NCBI RefSeq assembly: GCF_002127325.2 | Contig: NC_035435.2 | Location: 109,040,517-109,104,516, forward strand | Origin: Helianthus annuus | Taxonomy: Eukaryota > Streptophyta > Magnoliopsida > Asterales > Asteraceae | Length of the DNA: 64,000 nucleotides | Direction of reading: 5' to 3' | Shown: positions 1-10,261 of the stretch, piece by piece | How positions within the stretch are numbered: position 1 is the first letter of the stretch | How the letters are laid out: each line of letters begins with the position of its first letter | Position numbers and translations under genes: made by a program | Notes under the pieces: generated by a model | Seen by the model: only the letters and a program-made list of their open reading frames with translations | Databases searched by the model: none | What the model was told of the DNA's origin: nothing

Positions 1-204
1 TACCATAACATCTTGAGACGACTGGGGTTATAATCTTTAAAAAAAACAACCAACCAGGTTTATATCAATTACCAACTATATCCAACGCCATAATAGAAGA
101 AGATCGCAACCTGTGTTGTATTCATTTGTTTCAGTGTATATAGATATATATCACCAATAAGAATATCGCCAACCAACGATGAAAAGAGTGACATTTAGGG
201 TTTG
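1..204. other. 3' flank of the LOG-like gene
   Basis: AT-rich sequence downstream of the minus-strand LOG-like gene. It should contain the 3' UTR and poly(A) site, but I see no diagnostic signal and no other gene. Confidence 0.4.
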
Positions 205-3200
205 TTAACAATCATAAAATTGAGCAAGATAAGCCAGTGCTTCAGAGTTGTTGTTGCATACTTTCCATAATGATGAAACCTCTCCTTTAGAGACAGTCCC
301 CCAATCTTCACATACATCCAGAAACTCCAGTAGCTTTGAATAGAAAGAGTCATAATTCATCAATATAAATGGGACCGGTAGCGCTGAACCAATTCTCTCT
401 AACTGAATCAATGCAAGAATCTCGAAAGCCTCGTCTAGGGTTCCAATCCCTCCTGGCAAAACTATGACACCCGTTTTGTCCTCATTACTAGCTCTAACTG
501 CCGCATCAACTAACCCATGTTTTCGTGCAGAAAAAAACCTACATATACAGGTCGAGAAACCCACACGGAAGTAATCAGACTTTGATCTGTTGTATCGAAC
601 CAATTTAATAAACTAGTCGTGTTCAGGTTGACCTGCTTAATTAAAGGGATCGTGGTGTACATGTTGACTTGTTTAACTTTTGTTAAGTTAGACACTTCGA
701 CCCATCAATCTGTTTACAACCCGTTTCCTCAATTTATTACAACTCACCAACATGTTTACAAAATACAACTTAATTGCAGCCCAACAACTTTTTTGATTCA
801 TTTAGACAAAGATGTTAAACGAGCAGTGTAGTTTTGAGTGTGCCTGGATTAGGTTGATGATATCTTTCATACGACAAAAATACATGGGTCGTGTTTAGGT
901 TCAATTATTCAACCTACCCACCCTGCACAATTGTCACCAGGGGCGGCCCTGAGGGTGGGCGGGGAGGACCACCGGCCAGGGCTCGATATTTCGAAGGGCA
1001 CGTTACTTAAAAAAAGAAAACCCGATATGTATTTGTAAAAAAAAAACTTTTTAATAGGGTATACCATACAAACACCAACATAGGCCCACTTACAAAACTA
1101 TTCTTATTGTTTAGATTAGTTAATAGTCCATTGACATTCGGTTTAGACCTTTAGTGAGCCCGATTCCCAATTTCGTTAAGGTCTAAGGGCACGTTTTTTT
1201 TCGAGTTCGAACAGTGTATACGAATTCTCAGGGCCGGCCCTGATTGTCACCCCTAGAAATGAGAAATTAGTGTTCACCTGCATGTAAGGTAAGAATGAGA
1301 AGGAAGATAGGGATGGAAATTAGTGGATGTCCATTCATTAGCTTCTTTACCAATCTTGAACCCAGCAACTGGCTTTCCTGCTTGAAGAGCACCTTGAGTG
1401 GCAGCATCCATGAGCCCTGGTCCAGCCCCTGACCATGAGGTACACCCCAAGAGGTTCGCCACCTTTAACAACATCACAATCGAATATTTTAAAAATCATT
1501 TGTAAATAAAAAAGGCATTTTACATATGTATGTCGGAATCTTGCCTCTTTCGCCAATTCTTGTGTTTGGATGTAATGAGTGTGACCGGGGCCCATTCTTG
1601 CAGACCCCAGGTACACTACTCCTCTGCCGAGTCTTCGTATCAGCTCATAGCACAATTCGATCTCCTTCTTCACCTTCATTCATACACAGCCATTCAACGA
1701 ATGACGATTCCCAAAGAATGTAAACCAAGGAGGTTTTTGGTTTGAAAAGGCGAGACCTTGGTTTAAAAAAGCGAGCTTAAGGCGCGCTTAAGGCGTGAGG
1801 CGCCCGAGGCGCCCATAAAAACGCTTTTTTTCACATAAAGCGCTAAAGTACATGAGGCGCTATGAAGCGGGCTTAAAGCGCTAGTATTTCGAGGCGTTAG
1901 GCGGCTGAGGCGCCATTCTGGGCTGGTTTTATAATGTTTGTTGTATAATTAAAAAGCCCACCAACATGGGCCTAATTTAAAGAATATATATCCAAGAAAA
2001 AAGCCCACCTGCGACCTGCTTTTAAAAACAGATTCTATTAAGTCTAAACCCTAAAAAAAATCACGCTGGTTGCTGCTTCTTCTTCTTCTTCACGCTGCTG
2101 CTGCTGCCTGCTTCTTCTTCATTGCTGCCTGCTTCTTCTTCACACTGCTGCTGCTGTCTGCAACTTGATTTCTGTTTAGAAATCATACTGGCCTCAGGAT
2201 CAAATAGCTCTACTGCTGCCTCGGGAAAGTCCTTCTCATCGGAAAAGACTATTTTTATGTTTATGTTTTAAGTGTGTTTCGATTTTAATTTATGTTTTAA
2301 CTATGTTTTTTATGTGTTAAGTGTGTTTTTTAATCATGTTTTTGTGTTTATTATTGATTAACAAGTAGAATAGGTCATATTGATGTGTACAATATTTTTT
2401 TTATTTTTTTTTTATTTTGAGCGCTTCGTATACGTGAAGCTCTCGCTTCGCGCTTGAAGCTTCGCTTAAAGCTTTTGGAACCAAAACGCTTCAGAGCGCT
2501 TCGCGCTTTTTTAAACCAAGGGCGAGACACGCTCCAAGGCATTTTAGTCCAAAAAACAAGGTGTGAGGCGCGCGCCTCATGTGTACAACCACTAAATAAG
2601 CTTTATTTACAAGCAGAAGAAGAAGTTGCATATCTCTCATTTGTTTTACACATAATAAACCTATTTATGAAGCAAGCAAATCTTTCATAATTTTTCCAAT
2701 CCTTAGGTTGTTTCTAGATCCTACTAACTCCATTTTTGCCCGTGAGGTGTGAACCTCGTCAAGGCCTTGCATTTTTAAACCAAGGCACATTAAGGGGCTG
2801 TTTGGTAACTTCTGAATGGTTAAGTGTTGAACCAGTAAGAGATCTGAACCATTAAGCGTTGAACTAATAAGAGGTTCGAACCATAGTTATTAAAGGCGTT
2901 AGGCGCACTCAAGGCGCATAGGTCTCGCCTGTGGCCTAGGCACAAGGTGCAAAAAAAACGTGGGTCTGAGAAAAAAAATGCACAACAAAAAAAACTTAAA
3001 ATATTTTTATATAATAGAAAATTATAGTATTATACTATTCTTCAAATAAAATAAAACTAAAGTATATCGTCTATTTAGTACCAAAAGTTATAAATGCTTG
3101 TTTATAAGTGTAGAAAAATAGTTTTCGTTAGCTGGAATCTTGCCAGAATTTAAAGAATTTGGCCGGAAACTCTCCAGCATCTAGGAATCTCATTGGAATA

Positions 3201-3847
3201 TGCGCATGAACCATCATCTGGAGAATTAAAGCGCAATTGCCTTGACTAGGCGCAATTGCCTCGACTTGCTAGGAAACTGGGCCTAGGCGCAAGAGGCGAT
3301 GACTTTTAACAACTATGGTTCGAACCATTAAAAGACAATATAATGATTAACCATTCTGAGGCAAATGTCTAACCAATTCAGATTAGAGGTCTTAACCATT
3401 CAGACTCAATATAATACTTAATCATTCGGAGGCAAATGACTGAACCATTCAGACATCTGGTCACGAAACAAACACTCTTAACCAGTAAGAGGTCAGAACC
3501 ATTAAGAGCCTCTTTAAGAGCTAAACAAACAGCCCCTAAATGCGTCTGACTAATAATATTGTTCTTGTTTACAGAATCAATGATTTGGACAAAAATCTTT
3601 CCTATTCCAAAATGCGAAATTAAGTAGGCAAATACAAATTCAATAATCATGATAAGGTCGTACGGACCTCGGTGGAGCTACTTCTTTCAGTATCGGCTTG
3701 GAGGTTGGAAGACGAAACCCTATGCGGCTTAGAAAATCGTACAGTGATCGGACTTTGGCAATGAATCTTGAAATCCCTTTGACGATGTGAGTGTGACTTC
3801 CATGGCGGCGGATTAACAAGACCCAGAGAAGATGACCAAAACCCCAT
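205..3847 (-). CDS. LOG-like cytokinin riboside 5'-monophosphate phosphoribohydrolase, four exons
   Basis: Four minus-strand exons join in frame: 3847-3668, 1673-1545, 1462-1278 and 538-205 (828 nt, 275 aa, stop at 205-207). The fold is the LOG / 'lysine decarboxylase-like' Rossmann family, whose members release active cytokinin bases from their nucleotides. Visible motifs are GAGPGLMDAA near residue 115 and the family signature PGGIGTLDE near residues 193-201, with an Arg-Lys pair near 170. The first exon is Ser/Arg-rich with few acids, compatible with a plastid transit peptide (inference). The protein is closest in layout to the divergent LOGL10-type plant proteins rather than to short cytosolic LOGs. 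Exon joins are at phase 0, 0 and 2. Intron 1 (3667-1674) and intron 3 (1277-539) carry transposons. The exon 1 to exon 2 join is the least certain; the rest is well supported by family similarity. Confidence 0.8.
938..1242. mobile_element. Non-autonomous hAT element (MITE) in intron 3 of the LOG-like gene
   Basis: A perfect 8-bp target duplication ATTGTCAC lies at 930-937 and 1243-1250. Terminal inverted repeats are CAGGGGCGGCCCTGAG and, at the other end read inward, CAGGGCCGGCCCTGAG (one mismatch in 16). The 8-bp duplication and CAGGG ends are typical of hAT elements. The 305-bp body has no coding capacity. Confidence 0.85.
1463..1544 (-). other. GC-AG intron of the LOG-like gene
   Basis: The reading frame requires exon 2 to end ...AAAGAG and exon 3 to start GTGGCGAAC, matching family spacing. 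The donor at that point is GCAAGA rather than GT, and the acceptor is TTAAAG. AG|GCAAG is the usual form of the minor GC-AG class. The intron is 82 nt, near the lower limit for plants. Confidence 0.6.
1757..2520. mobile_element. hAT-like non-autonomous element with GCGC-rich ends, in intron 1 of the LOG-like gene
   Basis: Terminal inverted repeats CTTGGTTTAAAAAAGCG are perfect over 17 bp at 1757-1773 and 2504-2520. They are flanked by the 8-bp duplication GGCGAGAC at 1749-1756 and 2521-2528. The subterminal sequence is a run of GGCGC/GCGCTT words. The middle holds a CTG/CTT-rich stretch (about 2070-2160) but no open frame of note. Confidence 0.8.
2794..3536. mobile_element. Tourist-type (PIF/Harbinger) MITE, copy 1, with a nested insertion
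   Basis: The ends read GGGGCTGTTTG in inverted orientation and are flanked by the 3-bp duplication TAA (2791-2793 and 3537-3539), the PIF/Harbinger signature. The body is made of repeated words such as TTAACCATTCAGA and GAACCATTAAG. Related sequence occurs at 13238-18076 and as a fragment at 6683-6765. A second element is inserted at 2883-3316. Confidence 0.8.
2883..3316. mobile_element. 434-bp element nested in Tourist copy 1
   Basis: It is flanked on both sides by GGTTCGAACC (2873-2882 and 3317-3326). Imperfect inverted ends are ATAGTTATTAAAGGCG and ATAGTTGTTAAAAGTC. A 9-10 bp duplication suggests a Mutator-type element, but the target itself is palindromic, so the exact boundary is ambiguous. 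It is non-coding. Confidence 0.65.
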
Positions 3848-4009
3848 TAATATTATATTATATTTATCAACAACAACTCCAATCGGGAATAACGGTATCA
3901 GCCTTCCTTCCTTCCTTCCTTCCTAAACTACACAGGAGATGATGCTCTTGTGCTGCTCTTTGTTTTCTTTTTTCTTTTAAGTTAGAATTTAAATATCGTT
4001 TTCAGGTCC
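3848..4009 (-). promoter_or_regulatory. Upstream region of the LOG-like gene with a (TTCC)n run
   Basis: This sequence lies immediately 5' of the predicted start codon of the minus-strand gene, so it should hold the 5' UTR and proximal promoter. I see a short (CTTC)n microsatellite at about 3901-3924 and no clear TATA box. Confidence 0.3.
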
Positions 4010-4330
4010 AAAAAATTTTCATCGTTGTCATTTTAATTTACAGCCTTAACTTCATCCATTTTTATGTTAATAAAAAGGGCAATTCGGTCATTTTATATGT
4101 AATTCTATTAATTAGAAAGGCAATTCAGTCACATAAAATGACCGAATTGCCCTTCTCTTTAACAGAAAAAATAGATAAAGTTAACCCAGTTGACTAAAAT
4201 AGCAACGGACACGGTGAAACCTTTTTGGACTCACATGTGAAAAATGAAATCTTTGGACTAAACTGACAAAATAGCCCAAATCACACGGACTAAAATGACA
4301 TTTAACTCAATTTAGAAATATTGAAACTAC
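4010..4330. mobile_element. Mutator-like MITE remnant
   Basis: The right end, read inward, is GAGTTAAATGTCATTTTAG, the same kind of end as the elements at 10262-10582 and 55282-56359. An inner hairpin pairs AAGGGCAATTCGGTCATTTTA with its reverse complement near 4075-4160. The left end is degraded and no duplication was found. Confidence 0.45.
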
Positions 4331-4384
4331 CAACAAAAATCCAATATCCATTAAAACTCTCAAAAATTAATCTCCAAATATAAA

Positions 4385-4845
4385 AATTCGAGTAAACCCT
4401 CATTTTGATCCCTGAGGTTTGGTCACTTTTGCCACTTTAGTCCAAATTTGAAACCTTTTGCATCTGGGTCCCTGTGGTTTCATTTTTTTGCCATTTTGGT
4501 CCAAAAATGAAATCAACTCATATTTCTCAAATTAAATTCTGGTTTTTTTCCTTTTCCTTAAAGGCAAAATGGTCATTATGAGTTTTATTATAACAAATTA
4601 TTAATTAAAATTATAAAATTAATTAACTCCTCTCTCAACTTACTCTCTCTCTCCCTCTCTCTCTTTCTCTCTATCCCCCTCTCCTCTCTCTAACACCACC
4701 GCCACCATGAGCTCCACCGTCGTCACCTTGATGATCCGCATTGCAAATCTCCTCTTCGATATACAGCTGAATTCTCCACACTTAATGAAAATATAAGTTT
4801 GAGGTAGGATAGAAACTTCCAGAAAACAAAGTCGTGATGTCATAA
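4385..4845. repeat. Degenerate MULE-like end, then CT-rich tract; no gene seen
   Basis: The stretch 4390-4510 repeats the phrases 'TTTTGGTCCCTGAGG' and 'GCCATTTTGGTCCAAA', common in plant Mutator-like ends. It is followed by AT-rich DNA and a (CT)n microsatellite at about 4636-4690. No protein is supported. Confidence 0.35.
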
Positions 4846-5255
4846 AAAGGTTTCAAAAGTCGTGTGATTATTTCCACCTTTGCCCATTCCTCTTCTGATG
4901 GAAATTTTTTAAAAATTGAATCAACTAAGGCTAACCGAGCACAAGCCCGTCAATAAGCTAATGCACAATCAAGCATAAGATATATAAAGTTCCATCTCGT
5001 TACAATATCTTGACGAACATGCTTCCCACACTATAGTGAAAGTATTTGTATGCATTCCGCAATCCGGCTTGAACGATAAGATTTAACACGTGCGCTGAAC
5101 AACGCACATGAGTAAAATCTTCATCACACACTAATGCGTTATTCAAACGCAAACGATCTTTTAAACGATCTACTAATATGTCATTGTATTTTGCATTGTA
5201 TAGTGTGATGGTAAATACTTTTTTCTTGATGCCCCACCTGCTAAAAAATTGATAA

Positions 5256-5323
5256 GTGCTATGCTAAAATGGAACCACTGTGTGGAAGGGGTATAACTCT
5301 AAAGTTTAGCACTTTTTTTCTTA
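5256..5323. repeat. 68-bp direct repeat, copy 1
   Basis: It is identical over 68 bp to 6097-6164. On the minus strand it encodes a piece of the hAT transposase (VLNFRVIPLPHSG), so the duplicated segment is part of the disrupted gene and not the end of an inserted element. Confidence 0.85.
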
Positions 5324-6096
5324 TCTAGCAATTTTTAATTTTACTACACCAATAGTCGTAGTAATTTTTTGGTTACTAGCAAATAGTTGTAGTAATTTCT
5401 TGATTACTAACATAGTCATCATTTGTTGACTTTTGTAGTAGTAGGTTTGTTCAATTAAACAATCGTTCATAATTTTGGTATTTGTCAAAAGATGCCATGA
5501 CAAAAGCTTCAATCAAACAATCGTTTATATTTTGGTCTTTGTCAAAAGATGTCATGACAAAAGTTTTTGATGTAGTAGGTATGTCTACATGATAATTGTC
5601 GACACAATTCATCGATGAATTGAATTGGAAAATGAAATCCATTTTAGTAGTCACTTGTTGACTAGATTTTTTGATTACAAGAATCATTTGTTTGAGATAG
5701 TATAAATCATTTGATTTCGATATTGGTTAATCGATTATGTTTGTGTTTGTTTGTAAAAACAGTTGTTTATAAAAATGCTTAAGGAGATATTAATATAAAT
5801 ATTTCGAAGTAATTTTAACAGTTAGAATAGACCATACCTTTCCTCTTTTTTCGACTAGGTAAATCTTTAAGTTGATTTTTCCAAGTGACCAACCCAACCA
5901 ATTCTTCCCTACACGGCCTCCTGCCTAAACGGTACTTTTTATGGCTCCAGGGCTCCAGGTTTTGCAAAAATCTTTAAAGACGAACAAAGGGATAAGAAGG
6001 AAACTGATATTTATTCATAACTGTTCTTCCCTATGGAAGAACTTCTTGATATTTACATAATATTCTCCTTTAGAAAGGAGATTACTCACTAACATG
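5324..6096. other. 773-bp insert between the 68-bp repeats
   Basis: AT-rich sequence of unknown origin. It holds a two-copy tandem repeat of about 56 bp (about 5455-5570, core TTTGTCAAAAGATG). Weak minus-strand frames here look like chance products of the repeat. No terminal inverted repeats were seen. Confidence 0.5.
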
Positions 6097-6164
6097 GTGC
6101 TATGCTAAAATGGAACCACTGTGTGGAAGGGGTATAACTCTAAAGTTTAGCACTTTTTTTCTTA
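6097..6164. repeat. 68-bp direct repeat, copy 2
   Basis: Second identical copy of the hAT-transposase-derived segment; see 5256-5323. Confidence 0.85.
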
Positions 6165-6640
6165 GATTCTAGTTCTCATCAACATAATGAATGTCAATGC
6201 CATAAATCCATCTGTCGTGATAGAACTTCATAAATCAGAAGTCAAGCATATCCTACCAGTTACAGTTTCTAACTTGTCTTTAAGAATCTTCTTTCGCTCG
6301 TATATCTTTAAGACATCCGTCTTTGCAGTATTTCTTGTTATGAATTTCACATCACCATGTATAAATTTATGCAAATTTCTTGTTTCCTCATGTTCAACAT
6401 AGCTAAAAGGTAGTTGTGTTTGATAATTGAAATTGCTAACTTCTCCCTGTACATTGCTTGATCCAAAGGGACACGTTTTTTTATTTCTTTGTTGGACCGG
6501 GCTCATCAACATCAAAACACTTAGGGATATGTCGTCTCATGTTAGATGTTCCCAAGCTAGCATTGTAACATACACGGTTCCACAAGCACTACAACTTGCT
6601 TTTTTATCCCCACTGGGTGCAATCGGTAAAGGGTCAAAAT

Positions 6641-6814
6641 AGTTCCAAACGTAAGAACGATGTTTACCCGAACTATATATATGAACTGTTTAACCATTCA
6701 GACTCGGTATAATGCTTAACCATTCAGAGACAAATGTCTGAACCATAAAAGACAGAGCCTATAATTTCTTTAGTTAAAAGATACCGGTTGTAATTTGATA
6801 CCAATTATATATTT
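6641..6814. repeat. Tourist MITE fragment and flank
   Basis: Positions 6683-6765 match the inner part of the Tourist copies (words TTTAACCATTCAGACTCGG and AATGTCTGAACCAT). The termini are missing. Nothing else is seen in this stretch. Confidence 0.55.
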
Positions 6815-7457
6815 AGGGTAAAGTTCTTGTACAAATAATCTTAACATACTAAACATACAAATTGAAGGAAAACTCAAAAAGACAAGGTGGCATTTTTGTA
6901 ATTATCAATAACTATCAAAGTTACTCTACAAATATACCTAAAAAACTTAACCACTCCCCCCACCCCCAAAAAAAAACCTAAACCCCCCACCCCCCCCCCC
7001 CCCAAAAAAAACCTACCCCCCCCCCAAAAAAAAAAAACCTAAAAAAAAACCTAACCCCCCCCACCCCCAAAAACCTAAAAAAACCTAACCCCCTCCCCCC
7101 CCCCCACACACACACACCCAAGCTAAAATGCTAAAAACTAAACCCCCCCAAAAAACCTAAAAAAATCTAAAAAAATAAAAAAAAACACACAAATTATTTT
7201 ATTTTATTTTTTAACATTTTTTATTAAAAAATCGCTACTTTTAGTAGCAGCCAAAAAAAATATTTTTTTTATTGCTAACGAAATGTAGCGATTTTTTAAT
7301 AAAAAATGTTAAAAAAAAATTTGTGTTTTTTTAGGTATTTTTGGTTGTAACTTTGATAGTTGGTGGTAATTACAAAAATGCCACCTTGTCTTTTTGGGTT
7401 TTCCTTCAATTTGTATGTTTAGTATGTTAAGATTATTTGTATTTGATCTTTTGCCTA
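6815..7457. mobile_element. Fold-back element, copy 1
   Basis: Long inverted arms of about 110 bp: GTACAAATAATCTTAACATA at the left and its near-complement at the right. They enclose a low-complexity core of CCTAAAAAAACC, poly(C) and poly(A) (6950-7150) and an inner hairpin around AAAAATCGCTACTTTTAG. There is no coding capacity. A/T-rich 8-9 bp repeats related to TATATTTAT flank both copies, compatible with a Mutator-like duplication. Confidence 0.7.
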
Positions 7458-7466
7458 TATATTTAT

Positions 7467-8171
7467 AGGGTAAAGTTCTTGTACAAATAATCTTAACATA
7501 CTAAACATACAAATTGAAGGAAAACTCAAAAAGACAAGGTGGCATTTTTGTAATTATCAATAACTATCAAAGTTACTCTACAAATATACCTAAAAAAACC
7601 TAACCACTCCCCCCACCCCCAAAAAAAACCTAAACCCCCCACCCCCCACCCCCCAAAAACCTAAAAAAAACCTACCCCCCCACCCCCCCAAAACCTAAAA
7701 AAACCTAACCTCCCCACCCCCCAAAAACCTAAAAAAAAACCTAACCCCCCCCATCCCCAAAAACCTAAAAAAACCTAACCCCCCCACCCCCAAAAACCTA
7801 AAAAAAACCTAACCCTCCCCCCTACCCAAGCTAAAATGCTAAAAACTAAACCCCCCAAAAAACCTAAAGAAATCTAAAAAAATAAAAAAAACACACAAAT
7901 TATTTTATTTTATTTTTTTTAACATTTTTTATTAAAAAATCGCCACTTTTAGTAGCAGCCAAAAAAAAAATTTTTTTTTTTTTTTTTTGCTAACGAAATG
8001 TAGCGATTTTTTAATAAAAAATGTTAAAAAAAAATTTGTGTTTTTTTAGGTATTTTTGGTTGTAACTTTGATACTGGTGGTCATTACAAAAAAGCTACCT
8101 TGTCTTTTTGGGTTTCCATTCAATTTGTATGTTTAGTATGTTAAGATTATTTGTATTTGATCTTTTGCCTA
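7467..8171. mobile_element. Fold-back element, copy 2
   Basis: It has the same arms, core and inner hairpin as the copy ending at 7457, in the same orientation and separated from it by only 9 bp (TATATTTAT). The C/A-rich core differs in length and phase, so this is an old duplication or a second insertion at the same target, not an assembly echo. Confidence 0.7.
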
Positions 8172-8321
8172 TATTTATAAGCACAATTGTTACTTTTCAT
8201 TTTCACTCCAAGATACGAAACTGAAAACTAATAACAATTATTTTTTTAAGCAGAATTGTTACTTTTCATTTTCACCCCAAAATACTAAACTTAAAACTAT
8301 TATATTTCTGGATTAATTAAC

Positions 8322-8443
8322 TGGGCCAAATCACGTATATAAATTTAACATAAGTAAAAAATGAACGCTTTTGATGGATTGGGCCCAACATTAAAAAACC
8401 CAGCCCATGTGCCTAGGGTTATCTTCACTCTCTGTCTATATAA
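8322..8443 (+). promoter_or_regulatory. Site II / telo-box / TATA promoter of the snoRNA gene
   Basis: Within 120 bp lie TGGGCC (8322-8327), TGGGCCC (8380-8386), the inverse site II AGCCCAT (8402-8408), an inverted telo-box CTAGGGTTA (8413-8421) and a TATA box TCTATATAAT (8434-8443). Site II elements with a telo-box mark ribosomal-protein and snoRNA gene promoters in plants. No protein-coding frame follows; the snoRNA candidate starts about 150 bp downstream. Confidence 0.6.
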
Positions 8444-8590
8444 TCACCACCATTCTAAAAACCTATCAATCCCCGCAGTATCTCAAATCGCTTCATCAGG
8501 CATGGATCAGTTTTTATTTTTCTAAAGATTTATTCAATTTTTTGAGTTCGATTTTATTAGTTTTTTGGTTTTTGTTCTGTGATTTTGATG

Positions 8591-8686
8591 TGGAGTTGCA
8601 ATGATGATTATGTTTATAATCTCGTTAATCTGATATGATTTTTTGACGAATAACTCTCATATCCATTGAGCTTCTGAGCACCTCCA
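8591..8686 (+). ncRNA. Box C/D snoRNA candidate
   Basis: Box C is ATGATGA (8601-8607), box D' is CTGA (8630-8633), a box C'-like TTGACGA follows (about 8643-8649), and box D is CTGA (8674-8677). The ends close in a terminal stem, GGAGTTGC (8592-8599) with GCACCTCC (8678-8685), one mismatch in eight. The 12 nt before box D' (8618-8629, AATCTCGTTAAT) are complementary to ATTAACGAGATT, a conserved large-subunit rRNA segment as I recall it. This would guide 2'-O-methylation of 25S rRNA in the nucleolus. The guide before box D has no target I recognise. The promoter just upstream fits an independently transcribed plant snoRNA. Confidence 0.65.
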
Positions 8687-9104
8687 ACAATCACTCTCGG
8701 TTTATGTATCTGCCCCATCTTGATATTATTTATTATATTGTTTAAAGGTTTAGCAATCATGTAGGTTATTTACCTGTTTTTCCATTATGAATTCTATCAA
8801 TGTGTTCTCTTTTTAAACCTATAACTAAATTTTCAAATAATTTCTTTTTAACAATTTTTTGTATTAACCTTAAACTTATTCATTTGAAACACATCTGATT
8901 GAGTAATGTACACTGCCCTCGAAATTAGGGCTATTCATTTTTATACAAAACCTGACGCGAATTTAAAGGCACACGAATCTGAATTAGTGAATACCTGAAA
9001 AACTCGAACCTGACCAACCCGCACTTTTAATGGTTTGGTTATTGGGTCACCTTTTTTCCGGCCAAATACCTGAACAACCTGACTTAAAAGGATTAGGATC
9101 AAAT
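8687..9104. other. AT-rich spacer, no gene seen
   Basis: This should contain the 3' end of the snoRNA precursor. Further on, 8935-9100 has degenerate phrases such as GAACCTGACCAACCCG that recur at 9630-9680 and 10150-10240, so the fold-back element at 9105 appears inserted into an older repeat. Confidence 0.35.
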
Positions 9105-9623
9105 ACAAAGGATCCTAATTGTAAGAAATGTAAGAAGGATTTATAGAGTGACAAGTGTTCAATAACCCTAAAAAAATCCACTACATAAAAAAACCCCACT
9201 ACAAAAAAAAAATAAAAAAAAAACCTTAAACATCCACCACCACCAAAAACCTAAACCCCCACCCCCCACCACATCACCCCTAGGCAAAAAAAAACATTTT
9301 TTTATTTTTGCCGAGGGGGTGGGGGGTGGGGGTGGGTGTTTAGTTTTTTTTAGATTTTTTTTTTTAGGATTTTAGAGGGGGGGGGGGGGTAGGTTTTTTT
9401 TAGGTTTTGGGAGGGGGGCGGGTTAGGTTTTTTTGGTGAGGTATAGTTTTTTTTTTGTTTTTTTTGGCGGGGGGTGGGGGGTTAGGTTTTTGGGTGGTGG
9501 TGTGGTGGGGTGGGGGTGGGTGTTTAGGTTTTTGGTGGTGATGTAGTGGGTTTAGTTTTAGCTTATTGGACATCTGTCGCTCTATAAATCCTTTTTACAC
9601 TTCTTACAATTAGAAGCCTTTGT
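9105..9623. mobile_element. Fold-back element with C-rich left half and G-rich right half
   Basis: Arms of about 60 bp pair ACAAAGGATCCTAATTGTAA at the left with the complement of ACAAAGGCTTCTAATTGTAA at the right. Inner arms continue as GGATTTATAGAG. The core changes from C/A-rich (9180-9290) to G/T-rich (9310-9540), so the whole element can fold on itself. It is non-coding. Confidence 0.65.
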
Positions 9624-9806
9624 AGAATAACTTGACCCGACTTAAAAATACCAAACTTGAAAAAACCTGAATATATTGTTGTTTTTCCTATAGAATTTTG
9701 TTTGGGACTTTAAAATATTATAATAGCATATTGTAAACTAATATTTGAACTTTAATAATATTTTTAAAGTAGCAATATGAATCCTGATGATATTTTGTAA
9801 AAATCA
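9624..9806. other. AT-rich spacer, no gene seen
   Basis: Continuation of the older repeat interrupted by the fold-back element; I see nothing functional in it. Confidence 0.3.
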
Positions 9807-9913
9807 TTTAGGGTGTAAGGGGCACTCCCCTAAGAGGGGAGTCCCCTCTCTTACACATAACCAATCCTTGTGTGCCACGTCAACTCCCCTCTTAAACTCC
9901 CTAACACCCTAAA
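9807..9913. mobile_element. Short MITE
   Basis: The ends are inverted repeats TTTAGGGTGT...AGGG (9807 onward) and its complement CCCTAACACCCTAAA (to 9913). The 107-bp body includes a GGGGAGT hairpin. A clear target duplication was not found, so the superfamily is open. Confidence 0.5.
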
Positions 9914-10261
9914 TTGATGGCGGCACTCCCCCTTAGGTGACTTGGTTTTTATTAAAAAAAAAAGAAATTTTTCATTGGTCACTCCTTCCTCTCTCCTCCC
10001 TCTCTCTTCGGTGACTTCCCACCGCTTTCCTCCCTCTCTCTACCTCACCGCATTGATGGTGGTACCACCACTCTTCGGTGGATGAGGTCCCCGCATGGGA
10101 TCACCGCCTACGCCCCGATCACCCTTATACTACATCTAAACCTAAAAATTGAAGTATTGAACAACCTGACTTGAACAAACTCAAACCCAAAAACCCTGAG
10201 CTTTAATTGCATTGGTTATTGGGTCAATTATTACCATAGGAAAACCCTGATCCAAAAAAAA
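9914..10261. other. Intergenic repeat-derived DNA, no gene seen
   Basis: CT-rich sequence near 9975-10030 and phrases shared with 8935-9100. No open frame or RNA gene is supported. Confidence 0.3.

Larger units (their letters stand above)
4850..6640 (-). pseudogene. Broken hAT transposase (BED zinc finger to middle of catalytic core)
   Basis: On the minus strand, from 6640 downward, there is a decayed BED zinc finger (a Cys pair, then RRHIPKC) and the family phrases KLETVTGRICLTSDL (about 6230) and TDGFMALT (about 6205). Much further down come GIKKKVFTITL (about 5230) and THVRCSAHVLNLIVQAGL (about 5100). These are consecutive blocks of plant hAT transposases, which move DNA elements by cut-and-paste. 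The C-terminal dimerisation domain was not found. Stops, frameshifts and a 0.8-kb insertion make it non-functional. Confidence 0.75.

Noticed and set aside
5256..6164. A short LTR element with 68-bp LTRs
   Set aside because: The repeated sequence is hAT transposase coding sequence and lacks TG...CA ends, PBS and purine tract.
6950..7860. Telomere-type repeats (CCCTAAA)n
   Set aside because: The C/A words are irregular in length and phase and lie inside fold-back elements; no run of exact CCCTAAA units.
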